The notes beneath the pieces were generated by a model. That model worked only from the letters and a program-made list of their open reading frames with translations, ran no database searches and was not told where the DNA came from. The translations under genes were made by a program, and so were the position numbers. Positions 40,801 through 51,230 of a DNA stretch of 64,000 bases are shown here, in pieces. How positions within the stretch are numbered: position 1 is the first letter of the stretch; each line of letters begins with the position of its first letter. The stretch covers positions 2,797,501-2,861,500 of the forward strand of contig NC_134963.1 of assembly GCF_965638725.1 (NCBI RefSeq), written 5' to 3'. The DNA is from Aptenodytes patagonicus. Its lineage: Eukaryota; Chordata; Aves; Sphenisciformes; Spheniscidae.

Positions 40801-43800
40801 CTAAATTCAACTTATGCATAAAGAGAATCACAGTACTTCAACCTGTATTACAAGAAGTACTTTGTTAAATAACAGGATAAAAAAGGTTCGCTGGACAGCA
40901 CAAAAACCAAGTAACATGACATGTGCGAACAGCAATCAAATAATCTTTTTTTTTTCAGAAATTGAAATTGCAGATGTATTTACCCAAAGAAGATAAATAT
41001 AACTTCATTATTAATACTGCTTGATTTTGTGAAAAAACAAGTTCTCTATGATGTTCCTGTTAAATAAGCAAAACATCTCCAGTTAGCTATAAAAATAAAT
41101 AAGGTTGCAGTCACCTCGAATGAGTAGATAGAATCAATATAATAGAAAGAGAAAGAATGCAACAACAGTAGGAAGACCAGTAAGTCTTCTTCAACTTCTC
41201 TGAATGCCCATAAAAGCAAAACTCAGTATGTAGAGCAGACTAAAAAAAAAAAAAACAACCAAAAACCAAAACGCCAAACACCCCACTCCCCCGAAAAATA
41301 GCCCATTTTCATAACTCAAACGCATTGCTCGTGTTAATTGTTATTTGTGTGTTAACTGTTCATAAGTTTCGGGAAAAACAAAAAATCTTACCAGCTTTAC
41401 TTGCTCAGCAAGCTTGTCTTGAGAGTTGTCCTGTGGTAATACCGCTGCATTCTGAGCTGGACTTTGTGTTTTAGGTGCTGCTGCTACTGCTAAGCCTGGG
41501 GGTTTTGATGCAATAGGAGACAGGGACTTGTTAGTTGCTGGAGAGGTCCTGTTTGCTTGTACTGGATATGCAGAAGGCGGTGTTGTGCCTGAGATAGCTG
41601 CTGGCGCAACGGATGAGGTAGGCGGTAGTGTATTTGCCGTAAGACGCTGAGAAGTCTGAGCAGGATCTGCAGATGGTCGTGTCAGAGTCACAGTCTGCCC
41701 AAGAAACACATTTGTTAGTGATGAGTTTAGGATTCAATACTGTCTTAGTCTACACTACAGCAGAACACAATGCGGACTTAAATTTAATTTAATAAAAAAT
41801 TTACACCTGCATTTTTATAAGGAAAGGATTTAAGTGTCCAGTGGAATTAAAAAACGTTAACATATTTCATATTTTTTCAAGAAGATAACGTTCTTAGATT
41901 TTACTGGGCATTGAAACGAACATATTTTCACCCCAATGAAGTTCACATACCTGTTGCTGTATTGTAGCCTGTGGCTGTGACACTTGGTTTGGTGTTTGTC
42001 CTTGCACATGGATTGCTGGTGGCACCTGCTGTTGAAGTGGTGCTGTAAGTGGAGCGGAACTCAGAGGTACGCTTTGAGGCTGGATCTTCACCTGAATCTG
42101 AGGCTGAGCTGGAGATTCCACTATCTGTGGTTGCTGCTGTGAAAGCTGCAGCGCGGCTGGGAGAGACGTCATGGGGACATTTGCAGGTTGCAGTCTCCCT
42201 GGCAGCTGCGGCGGAGGTGTATGCAGACTTGCTGCGTTCTGCACAGGAGGGCCTTTAGATGGGTCATACTGCTGTTGACTCTGTTTCTGACCAGTCAGCT
42301 GTACAGTTTGAGGAGTGGGAGGCATTCCACCTACAAAGCAAGAGGAAACACGACACAGATGAAATTAAAACATCCAATGCTCTTTACCAATATAAAGAGG
42401 AAATCAACTGCAAATAGACTAATTTGTTACTTACTTTGCCACAAGACACCATCACTTGAAAATACCACATCACAATCACAAAATAAATCACCATTACAAT
42501 AAACAACAAAGTATTTCATGCACGGGACTGCAACTAAAATTTGGAGCACAGCAACTATAAAAAAAACATGTCATTATATGTCTTCTGAATTTCTTATACT
42601 TCAAAAAAAAAAAGACTGGTGAGCTAATGGAATTTAACCTAAAATAACAGCATCAAGTCTAAATAATACTTAGTTCTTAACACATTCACTCTAACACATA
42701 TTCTAAAGCTTGGCATGACTAATGAATAAAAATTTGTCATGATGTTGCAAATTAGGAGGCTTCCTTTTCATAAATCATTGGCTCAGTTCCAGAATTCTCA
42801 GATTAACCATTTTGCATCAGCACCTGTGACGTATTTCCATGCCCACATGCACCTTTGGAGCCCGTCACTCAGCTCCTTCAACAAACCAGGCATTGCATAC
42901 CAAGTATTAATTTACATGGAGAAGTGCGTGGTGGGACTAGGATCTTGGAAGGCCGGAAGCCCAAGTTTCTAGTCCCATCACTAACATCTCCTTGTTAAAT
43001 TAATGTGCAATTGGCATGTGGTGACACAGTACCTTGTGCCGTTGGCATTAGCTGTTGAAGAGGAACTCCTGAAGCCACACCCGGGTGCTGAAAAACCATC
43101 CCATGACGGCCCACTTCAATTCGTGGTCTCTTAGACGAATCTGTGATATTCAAATTCCATTTATGGCATGGTATAATGGAATGGGTTCAATTTTACAAAG
43201 CAAACTACTACACATGATTCCAACATCAGCTCAGAAAGCTATGACTACTATACATGTGTAGCATTTATGAAGAACATGCTCCGAGGGCAGAGTCCCTCTA
43301 ACTTCAAGTTGGCCATCTCCAATCTTCTTAGCCAGAACAATCAACCTAACAACGTCTCCGTGCCTGCCAAATCCAGTCCTATATATTGTGAGTGGAGTGC
43401 ACTCTTCACACAGCACCATTCACAATAGATAGTCCTAGGGATCTGGCAGTTCCCAAGGTGAGGCAAAACTGTATTTCAAGAGTTACAGAACAGTGGGCTC
43501 CATTAACTGTTTGGAAAAAAAAAAAGAACCGAAGTGAAATTCTGTCTGTGGAACATACCTGCTGGTGCAAGTGCCTGCTGTCTCTTAAAAGCTTCAATTT
43601 CTATGGTGTTCACAGTTGCTGTTACTGGAGTCCCTGTATGCGTTTGCTATCGGAAAAAGAAAACAAATCACAAAAGTTCAATCTGTAGATAGTTTAACAC
43701 CAAGACGTAATTTACAAATGGATCTAAAGAGGCGAGCACCGAACAAATCCTTCAGAACAGTGGTACAACAAAGAAAACAAGACTCATTCAACATCTGCTA

Positions 43801-46800
43801 TAACGTTTTAGATGTCCATAATGCACCAATACTCTTCACTAAGTTTAAATTTTAAAACAGTAACTGAACTGATGAAGTTGGTTATATATAATACACGTCT
43901 ACATTTTTTAAAAAGTGATGCCAAACCCAGGAAAATGGGATACGTAAGAAATAAACTTGCCCAATATTTCTTTTATTTCTCATTTTTTTAATAAATGGAA
44001 ATTTTCATTAATGTATTACCCTTCATCATTTGCATAATGCTGCAATGAAGTCAAAATGACGTATTCATATAGTATATAGCTGCAATAAAAAGCTGACGAC
44101 AACAATTGAACATTGTGACTTCATTACAGGATAAATTAGAAGGGAAATTAGATGGGGAAAGAGAATTTACACATAAACTGTATCATAACTAACAAGACAC
44201 AAAAGTCAGGAACGAGAGTCAATACATTTGTGAAAGCTAATCCTTTTCACTCTGTATGAAACATCAGTAACACACAAATTAACTCTCATCCTGAAAACAG
44301 TTTAAGCTTACTTGAGTCTCCACCACTGCCACTCTCAGGATAGAGGTCTGTGAGAGTTAGCCTTGAAATATTTCAGGAAAAACTGCTAAGACTCAGAAGA
44401 TGGAATAAAAGAATCTCAGCCAAGTAACACAAGTTCCAATTCCAGTTTTCCAGATGGCAGACTTGTACTTGTTTGCACCGCTGGCAAAATGAGTACCATG
44501 AAGAAACTCAGTGAGGAGAAATACAATATTGCCGTAAGGCTAACGTGACATCAGAGCTCATCAGAAATTACCAGACATTTTGTCTGAGGATAAACATCAC
44601 ACAACTATGAATTAACAAGCCTGGAAGAGCACTACTGATACTGAGATGGAAAAGAAATCACAGGGGTTTGATTCAGCAAGTTGGAGTTTAGCTTCAGTAG
44701 GATTACACAGCGCGTGAAAACTTTATTTTAAAATCACTACAATTAATATTGGCAACGATGGCAGGGAGTATATCCTCAATAATCCTTTCAGCACCAAACT
44801 CAGATGGCAGACTTACATACGAGATTATTGAAACAAACAAGTCTGGGTATATGACCATTTCCACGCTCTTTGGGCCCTCAGCACTACTGGCAAGTACTTA
44901 TTTATGTCCGCCAGTGTTTGTGCAAGCCCAGTTCTTTCCAGTGAGTTTCCAAGTCACATTTTTAAGTTCTCCTCAATATTTAGCCATGCTATACCCAATA
45001 TTCTACTATGAAACTTGTTATGAGAAAAATAAGGGTCCAAAGAAAGGGCTTAAGAGATTCTATCAGAAAATACAAAGATGGACTTTACGTATGCCTCTAT
45101 GTCCTGGAAAATGAGCTAATTCAACATTCGAGTTCTCTAAATGTAATTTGCTATAGGTGAGAGCGTCTGCCATACCGATGTACAGTAGGGGTTTGCAGAT
45201 GTTGTGAAAATTTATTATGACAACATAGCAAAGACAGCAATTTCCCAAAAGAATCTTCTAGTTTATTCACAGATCTTTTCTTCTCTGATTTTTAATAGAA
45301 ATTCTACCAATGTAAATTAAGCCTAAGGAAGTAAACACCAGTCTATATTGAAATAAACCGTAGCTGTCACAACCCTACATCTTCAACGCTTCATCAAACG
45401 GTATCAATAAACATAGCCAACGTCACCCAAAATGACTGAGTTTCAAACACTCCTTTTTGAGCTGAATATATCTCATGCCGCTCAGATTCTATCAATAGCT
45501 ATGAATTAATAACATTTAATCTCTGCTGCTGTGAGGGCATTTGTGGCCACTCTAGCCATACAGCTGTAGCCTTCAGATGCGAATTTTGGTTTTAAGAAAT
45601 CTCTGACTCATATTCATCCCTAATGGTCATGGTTCACTGTCATATCACACCCGATATGGATTAAGTTGTCAAATGTTTGTCTTCTCACAAGGCAGACATG
45701 CAGCATATTTCAAGTCCAACGGCCAGTGTCCGGCAGAGCATCATACAGTTAGGCATTTACAGAATTTTCAAAGTAAGTCACAACAACTTATCTTCTACAA
45801 TGCTACTGGATTAATTAACAAATTCAGCTTATGTCCTATTTGCATCAAATGCTTTCTGGGACATCAGTTTAAGAAAGTACGTTCTCCAAACTCTGCTTCT
45901 AATGCCATTTATTTCACCTGCCCTCTTACTCTGGATGACTGCATACTCACAGTTTCAGGCTGCATCTCTACTTTAGGATTTTTGACTGACATTTTCTTAA
46001 GAGTATGCCTCCCAGCTGTCTGCATTATCACCACGTAATTTAGGCCAGACACTTCAAAGAGCAAAGATGTTATGTCTTTATAAATTGCAGTCACATACCA
46101 CTAATATTAGACTAGAACTGTCCTAACTTTAATTAAAATAATGTAGTTCTCCAGAGGTCATGATTATGCAGCACGCCCACAATAATCATTCCGAGTGCTG
46201 CACTTATGCACTCAAATTTGAATGATGATGCTGATTGGGACACATTATTTCTCTATAAACAGTTACAAAGAGAAAGACTGATGGAAAGAGATGATACTTT
46301 CTGATACTTGTGCTAAAAGGTATTATCACAATTACATGGAGTTTTGTACATTTTCAGCATGTACCTGCTAGTTTCTCTGAAACAGGTCTGAAATGGTATA
46401 ATACTTTCAAAAGTACTTCATCACTGCTGTAGCTATAGCTTGATGATAACCCTAATCACTATGATAAATAACCTGATATAATATTACATATTTTAAACAG
46501 CTTAGATGAAGCCTGACTACCTAAGGAGACTTCCAAGACATGTCACTATTGGCCATAACAAAGAGCTCTCAGTCAGTGCAAGCCCCTTAACTATGCAACT
46601 CATTTGTAAAATATCACCGTGAACATCCCATTTGTTACACACAGCAATACCACCCATTTTAGATTTCACTTAACTCTCCGTTTTCCAAAACCTAGGTGAA
46701 GGCAGTGCAGACTGTACAGCTTCCACGGTACAGCAGAGTAATTCACCCTGTAACACCTGCTATTCAAGCGTATGTAATAGAGCTAAAAGGTAAATATTTT

Positions 46801-49800
46801 AGTTGCAGAGGAATTAGGGTATATTACATCTCAGGGTATATAAGCAATCATGTCTGGGTAGCACAGATTTGAAGGTAGCTGCATAAACCCATACTAGTCT
46901 GAATTTAAAAGATGCATCATCACTGATCCACAGAAATTTTAACTGTCACATTTATTTCTTTACTTTGTTCAGTATTCCCTCATGGAAAAAAAAAAAAAAA
47001 AAAAAAGAAAAAATGTAAAAAAGGACTTATATAATAAAAATAAGCACTTCGGTTTCTTCTTCCCAACATTTATGGTAGAGCTAATGGAAAGTGGTTAGTT
47101 ATTTAAAAAAAAAAAAATGTGTCAGCGGGTTATTATTGCTGTTTAAAACATTTCAGGGGAGGCAAATCCAAAACCTTCTGTAGCCATACTCAAAACCTTT
47201 AACAGATAAGGGAAAAAAAGAAAAGAAATTTAGAAGAAATCCACAATTACAATGCCACAGACAAAAGAATCCGTATTATCACTATGCAGAATGCACAAAT
47301 GAACCAAATGCATTAGGGAAACAAAAGACAAACAAACCAAAGTGAAAACATTCAAGCTGAAAGTTAATGAAATAAGCCAGCAACCTGGAGACAAAGATTT
47401 AACTTCCTCAAGGCTTCATTAATACTGATGCATTTGAAGATTGCAAAGGTTTTTTTTGTTTTGTTTAGATGATAAGGGATGGGCTCTTGGGAAAATTCTA
47501 ATTCATCTAAGAAATATCAAATCTGAATGAAGAAAAAAAATCTGGGATGAAACTACATTTTAGAACCATTGAAAAGTACCTGAAATGGTTGCTGCTGGGA
47601 TGAAAAAGCAGCAGAAACATTTGGAGGAAGCTGGGTTGCTATAGCGACAGGAGTACCAGTCTGCCCATCCTTTCCTGTCACAACCTTTACCTGAGAGAAA
47701 TATTTGGGGAAAAAAAAAAAGAAGGGAGAATCATTTTCTTTTTAAAAGTTTTTCTTCTTTTTTTTTTTTTTTTTGTACTGTTCAGTACCTCACTGAAGAG
47801 GGGATTATAACTAAACAACCACCAGTACGGCTCGGTTTGAACGCAGGCCGTTTTTGAAGAGTTCTGTCTCACTTTTAATAGCAGAACAGAGTATGGCCTT
47901 GACTATTTATAGTGACTTCTTGTCACTGGAAACCTTTTCTTAAATCCAGTTAACATAAAAGTGTGTTTTAAATTTAACGATTGCTGCTCCTAACGGACAA
48001 CAAATTAGCATGACAGACAGTTCGAACTTAAGAGAGCTCCAACATTTATTTAAGCAATGAGCACAGCCACCATTCGCTCTCCCCTTGAATTCCCAAAGAG
48101 ATCAACCTTTCCAGGCAAGGGATGAAGTGCATTGCTTTAGCAGAAAGTGATAAAGAGGGGCGAGGGGGAAATAAAAGAGAAGACGACAAAAAAATACAAA
48201 GAAAGAACATACTCAAAAGATGTCTTAAACTTTCAAAAGGATTCATCAGTTGAAAACACATAAAGACTTTTGCTGTTGCACTTTGCAAAATTCTCCAGCA
48301 GCTAGACGAACAAGCGGCTTTCACAAACAAAAGACGATCCATCGCAAGAAGGCAGTGAAGTACAGCAAACTCCAACCCCGAAAGACCGAGGGGCAGAGCC
48401 TCAACTGATGTAAATTGTAGTAGCTCCACTGACTTCAATGAACCTATACAATTTACACCCGCTACAGATCTCTCAAAATGTGCGTACTGTAGTTAAAAAT
48501 ACCTGGTATTTCAGCTGACAAACACGCAACCCAACAAGAACACCTAAACGATTTGACAAAATACAAACCAGGTGAAAAAAAAATATTGAATATCCATTGT
48601 CAATAAATTACAATGACAGGCTAGCACTTACGTTACTGTATATGGAAATGATTCCTTCAAAATTATCAGTAACTATCACAAGCAGAAATATATTTTTCCT
48701 AGTCACGAAGTTTAGACCACAAAACAATGAACAAATTGAAGTTCAGCTGTTGTACTGTTAAAATTTCCCACAAATTCCAACTGAAGATATGATAACTAAT
48801 GATTCACACCTAAGAGAGTCATCAATTTTCACTGAAGACACTCATTTCTAACAGATATTTCAAAGCAATATGAGTTTCTTTACAGAACAGGTTTGGTTTG
48901 GTTCTTTACAAACTGGCAACTATAAACCCACACATATTTTAACGAATTTTAAAGGCTATTTGTGAGTGCCAAGTGATGCAGTGGCATCAGTTATATCTAC
49001 CCTGTTGCAACCACTTGCCACATAGACTTTCAGGTAGGCGCTGGACAAGACAGGCACTGCTCCAGCACCCACGGGGGTGCTGCAGGTCAGGAGCTACACA
49101 AATGGGTACAAACGTGCAGGAGAAGTTGCATGGCATCTGTCTGTGGCAAGCTTATTTCAAGCCCTTTGCCATTAATAAACAGTGAATTCAAGTCAGTAAT
49201 TTTAAACCTTTGCGTAAATAACAAAGTTAACTTGTTACTGTCCAGTCTGTAAGTGCTATTTTTTAATCATTTAGACAGCAATACACGCACAGAGCTCTAA
49301 GACAGCCTAAGTAACCCGATTCATTACTACAGACCCATATACATTATGATTCACGTTCTCTCTGAGAAATTAGATAACTTCAGATTTTTCTGTCGGCCAC
49401 AGCAACGCTGAACTTCAGTAACATCTATGGTTAGAAGTCACATGAGTCAAATAAAGGTTAACCTCTTGTAAGACTTTGTGCTTATTCTTTTTTGGTTTGT
49501 GTAAGTCTAGTAAGTGAAATTTAATCTATGATTCCTACTCATATTAATTCTGATAGCTTAAAACAGCTTCCACACCAATGCCATCTTTATTTGTGTGTTG
49601 GCTTACATACTAACTAGGACAGTGAAAGCTCCTTTCAGCTCTCTGTTCTTTTCTTTTAAATACATACATTTAACGGCATGCTCAAACCGACCTGTCGAAT
49701 CACACTACCCAGCAGAACTGCACTCTCTCGGACGAACTATTTAAAGAAAAATTGCCATACTCCATCAAGTAAAAATGATTTTTCAGGTACTGCCACTTTC

Positions 49801-51199
49801 TCTAATACTTCACAATCCAGGTGCCACAACTTCATCTACAATTTTATCCCAAAACCTTAATCAACAGATTTCTTACCTCATCATTGATGACCTCAGATTG
49901 TTCTTCCTCCTCTTCCTCCTCCAGATCCAAGTCATTTTGCCTCAGGTATGCTTGCAGTGGAACACAATGTTTCTTCTTAAAAGCTAAAAAGTCCATCATA
50001 TTCCCTTGAAGATGTTGCAGGAAAAACAGTTCAATCAAACACTCCTTAAAAGTTTCCTTAAGAATTTCCATCTGCTTGTGGTGATGATCCAAACATTGTT
50101 TTCTCATTTGAGCAGTCTCTTGGTTGGCAGGAGGAATCTCCTCCAATTTTTTGGGTTGTTTTTTCACTGCTGTATTAACTGTAGGAGTAAGAGGAAGACT
50201 CGACAGCCCCTGTGGTACAGTGGCCCGTGAAGGACTTGTGGGAGGAGGTGGTGATGTCATTCCAAATGCACTCGGTCCTCCAACGCCTGCTATCAGTCCA
50301 CCAGAAGTCCTGTCATATCCAATGGGTCTACCCAGCTGCTGTCCCTGAAGCACTTGCTGCTGCTGTTGCATAAGTTGCCCTTGGATAATATTGCTGATTT
50401 GGGGTGGCAAGCTGGTTGTCGTAATATGGCCCGGGCTAGTCAAAGATTGCATATTTGCTCCGCTAGCTACAGGACTTTGAGGACCGAGATGATGAATGGT
50501 ACCACCAGACTGAGAATGAGGTTGTGAAAGCCTGCGTTCCCTTACCGTGGCAGGTGTCCCAGAAGATGGAAGCTGTACTTGTGCAGCAGCTCCTTGAGCA
50601 ATTTGTGCAATTCCCGGTCCTTCTTGATACACAAAGTGTCCACCATTTGAAGGACTCAAGCTGATTTGCCTCACAAGCACACTAGCATCTACAAATCCTC
50701 TAGTAGGGCTCTGGCTGCACATACCCAAGCCAGGGCCTGGAGTGCCTGCCCGAACATTTGGTAACGTTTGCACTGGCACAGGGTTAGGCTGCGTAGGGCT
50801 TTGAGACTGAACTTGCTGAGGCAGCGGTGACGTAACTTGAATATACGATGGGGACCCATGCTCAAACCGCCTCTGCTGAGGACTGAACTGAAAACTCGGC
50901 GATGTTGGGTTTGGAATTGGCAACGGGGTAAGCGTTATCTGCTGGTTTCCTGAAGCCACCGGTCCAACGTTCTGCAGCGTGATGTTCACATTCTGCCCAG
51001 CTACTGGACTTCGACTCATTATAAATTGCTGTATTTGGTAACTGGGGGACTGGGGTGCAGATGGACTTGCAGAAGGCGCAAAAGAAGCTGCAGGGGACTG
51101 GGGTAAATTTGCCTGTTGCTCTTCTCCCTCACTGCCCGTGAAGGACCTGGACCTCTGGAGCTGACGCTGGGCATTCTGAGGACCGTTACCATGGTGCAT
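4039..51199 (-). CDS. EP400: EP400, E1A-binding protein p400, complete coding region (54 coding exons)
   Basis: EP400 is the large INO80-class SWI2/SNF2 ATPase scaffold of the TIP60/NuA4 acetyltransferase complex; it acts in the nucleus on H2A.Z/H3.3 deposition, DNA repair and E1A/MYC-linked transcription. Coding starts at ATG 51199 (MHHGNGPQN, as in human MHHGTGPQN) and ends at TGA 4039-4041. Every exon joins in frame to about 3,127 residues (human isoforms about 3,120-3,160). Order: proline/glutamine-rich N-terminus 1-771, HSA about 803-880, acidic linker to about 1008, ATPase lobe 1 about 1074-1456, long insertion about 1457-1825, lobe 2 about 1893-2052, SANT about 2362-2430, Q-rich tail 2538-3127. 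Walker A GLGKT lies near residue 1117, DEMQ near 1214, DRIGR near 2004. I found no frameshift, stop or missing exon. Exon coordinates are in the block entries below. An upstream in-frame ATG at 51244 lies across the exon 2 acceptor and is not used. Confidence 0.97.
4312..6135 (-). other. EP400: EP400 intron 54
   Basis: About 1.8 kb between the last two exons. The plus-strand open frame at 4423-4875 (150 codons) lies wholly within this intron, has no splice or promoter support, and looks like chance. No repeat was recognised. Confidence 0.5.
8203..8229 (+). repeat. Poly(A)/poly(T) tract
   Basis: An uninterrupted run of about 26 As in the intron between EP400 exons 51 and 52. It has no recognisable body of a retroelement next to it, so it is called a simple repeat. 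Similar shorter tracts lie at 2413-2429, 12281-12300, 19030-19054, 19836-19865 and 46984-47005. Confidence 0.85.
14018..16450 (-). other. EP400: EP400 exons 39-42: SANT/Myb-like domain
   Basis: Exons 16209-16450, 15462-15635, 15171-15218 and 14018-14154 (about residues 2292-2491). The domain spans [18 protein letters not shown] to [20 protein letters not shown], with the three-helix tryptophan/hydrophobic pattern of SANT domains; this region of human EP400 contacts TIP60. Exon 41 is a 48-nt, phase-0 exon ([16 protein letters not shown]) and could be skipped without a frameshift. Its donor is the GTGTGC at 15165-15170, because an earlier GTATTT would produce a stop. The end of exon 42 carries [14 protein letters not shown]. 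Confidence 0.92.
16891..18562 (-). other. EP400: EP400 exons 34-38: linker between ATPase and SANT
   Basis: Exons 18404-18562, 18055-18138, 17320-17451, 17155-17199 (45 nt) and 16891-17044. They encode an acidic segment ending [15 protein letters not shown], the conserved [16 protein letters not shown], a charged coiled-coil-like stretch, [27 protein letters not shown] and [20 protein letters not shown] followed by a basic KERKRHK patch. These exons serve as the reference for the duplicated copies at 58-62 kb. Confidence 0.92.
18870..21237 (-). other. EP400: EP400 exons 29-33: helicase C-terminal lobe
   Basis: Exons 21035-21237, 20764-20933, 20350-20546, 19721-19832 and 18870-19013 (about residues 1826-2100). 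Motifs in order: [20 protein letters not shown] (IV), [49 protein letters not shown] (V), FYDNDLNP and [14 protein letters not shown] (VI, with the arginines of DRIGR near 2004-2007). Then follows [19 protein letters not shown], the post-helicase element. Exon 33 has an extreme polypyrimidine tract: 25 plus-strand As at 19030-19054, just upstream of its acceptor. Confidence 0.94.
23163..25205 (-). other. EP400: EP400 intron 26
   Basis: About 2.0 kb of AT-rich intron between exons 26 and 27. No exon, repeat family or structured RNA was recognised. Confidence 0.5.
27948..27969. repeat. Perfect 22-bp palindrome
   Basis: Two inverted copies of ATTACATGTGA meet without a spacer in an EP400 intron (between exons 23 and 24), followed at once by another half copy (TTACATGTGG). 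It could form a cruciform or bind a dimeric factor; no role is known. Confidence 0.8.
28413..28772 (-). other. Orphan open frame in EP400 intron 22
   Basis: Within the intron between exons 22 and 23 lies a 119-codon open frame. A plausible acceptor (TTTTTCCAG, minus strand, ending at about 28677) would join exon 22 in the correct phase (phase 2). It would add residues beginning [14 protein letters not shown] and ending in a TAG at about 28413. No AATAAA follows, and no donor in it is in the phase needed to rejoin exon 23. I recognise no family. It is either chance or an alternative or retained-intron terminus. Confidence 0.25.
29219..34291 (-). other. EP400: EP400 exons 15-22: SNF2 ATPase lobe 1
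   Basis: Exons 34098-34291, 33726-33903, 32925-33061, 32372-32541, 31724-31898, 31170-31306, 30358-30544 and 29219-29385. Motif I is [10 protein letters not shown] (lysine near residue 1117), followed by [20 protein letters not shown] (Ia), VDEMQ (II, DExx box near 1214), LIDTPLHN (III), and [14 protein letters not shown] with [10 protein letters not shown] closing the lobe. DEMQ in place of the usual SNF2 DEGH is shared with human EP400. All catalytic residues expected for ATP binding in this lobe are present. Confidence 0.94.
35064..38769 (-). other. EP400: EP400 exons 10-14: basic then acidic linker
   Basis: Exons 38691-38769, 38356-38408, 37171-37225, 36397-36486 and 35064-35171 (residues about 881-1008). 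They encode a continuation of the HSA helix ([15 protein letters not shown]), a basic patch (GRKRKAS), an acidic run ([16 protein letters not shown]) and a conserved segment ([15 protein letters not shown]) ahead of the ATPase. The basic patch could act as a nuclear localisation signal (inference). All exon phases agree. Confidence 0.9.
35637..35688. repeat. Imperfect inverted repeat in EP400 intron 13
   Basis: Inner arms CTGGCCA (35643-35649) and TGGCCAG (35670-35676) are perfect complements. Outer arms GGCTG (35637-35641) and CAGCC (35684-35688) extend the stem with an asymmetric internal loop. It resembles one half of an H/ACA-type RNA, but no convincing second hairpin or ACA box was found. 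Confidence 0.5.
38877..40616 (-). other. EP400: EP400 exons 8-9: HSA domain
   Basis: Exons 40431-40616 (62 codons) and 38877-39017 (47 codons) encode the helicase-SANT-associated domain. It reads from [20 protein letters not shown] through [14 protein letters not shown] to [12 protein letters not shown], about residues 803-880, and is nearly identical to human. HSA helices of this class bind nuclear actin and actin-related proteins. The domain is highly charged and helical, as expected. Confidence 0.93.
43647..47579 (-). other. EP400: EP400 intron 3, largest intron
   Basis: About 3.9 kb between exons 3 and 4. A plus-strand A run is at about 46984-47005. Two plus-strand open frames of 121 codons (44749-45114 and 45673-46038) have no flanking splice or promoter signals and no family I recognise. 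No LINE or LTR sequence was recognised. Confidence 0.5.
47691..49876 (-). other. EP400: EP400 intron 2
   Basis: About 2.2 kb between exons 2 and 3. It contains a plus-strand poly(T) tract at about 47757-47775 and no recognised element. A 130-codon open frame at 48046-48438 (minus) has no start context, splice signals or similarity that I can see and is treated as chance. Confidence 0.55.
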
Positions 51200-51230
51200 T
51201 CTCACTGTTCTAGGTTTTTTACAGTGTACT

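Larger units (their letters stand above)
41392..51199 (-). other. EP400: EP400 exons 2-7: N-terminal proline/glutamine-rich region
   Basis: Coding exons: 49877-51199 (exon 2, full exon to 51230), 47580-47690, 43559-43646, 43033-43140, 41951-42330, 41392-41694; residues 1-771. Exon 2 alone encodes 441 residues. It carries the conserved [39 protein letters not shown] and [11 protein letters not shown] segments, then an amphipathic segment ([20 protein letters not shown]) leading into [20 protein letters not shown] and an acidic stretch of glutamates. The region is low-complexity apart from these conserved blocks and probably serves as a docking surface in the TIP60 complex; that role is inferred from family knowledge. 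Confidence 0.92.

Noticed and set aside
43231-43419. Minus-strand frame with [20 protein letters not shown] as an extra EP400 exon
   Set aside because: It lies between exons 4 and 5, which join in phase without it, and no acceptor/donor pair of suitable phase was found.
44749-46038. Two plus-strand 121-codon frames in EP400 intron 3
   Set aside because: No similarity, promoter or splice sites. Length is within chance expectation for 64 kb.
48046-48438. 130-codon minus-strand frame in EP400 intron 2
   Set aside because: No acceptor or donor in usable phase and no recognisable family.
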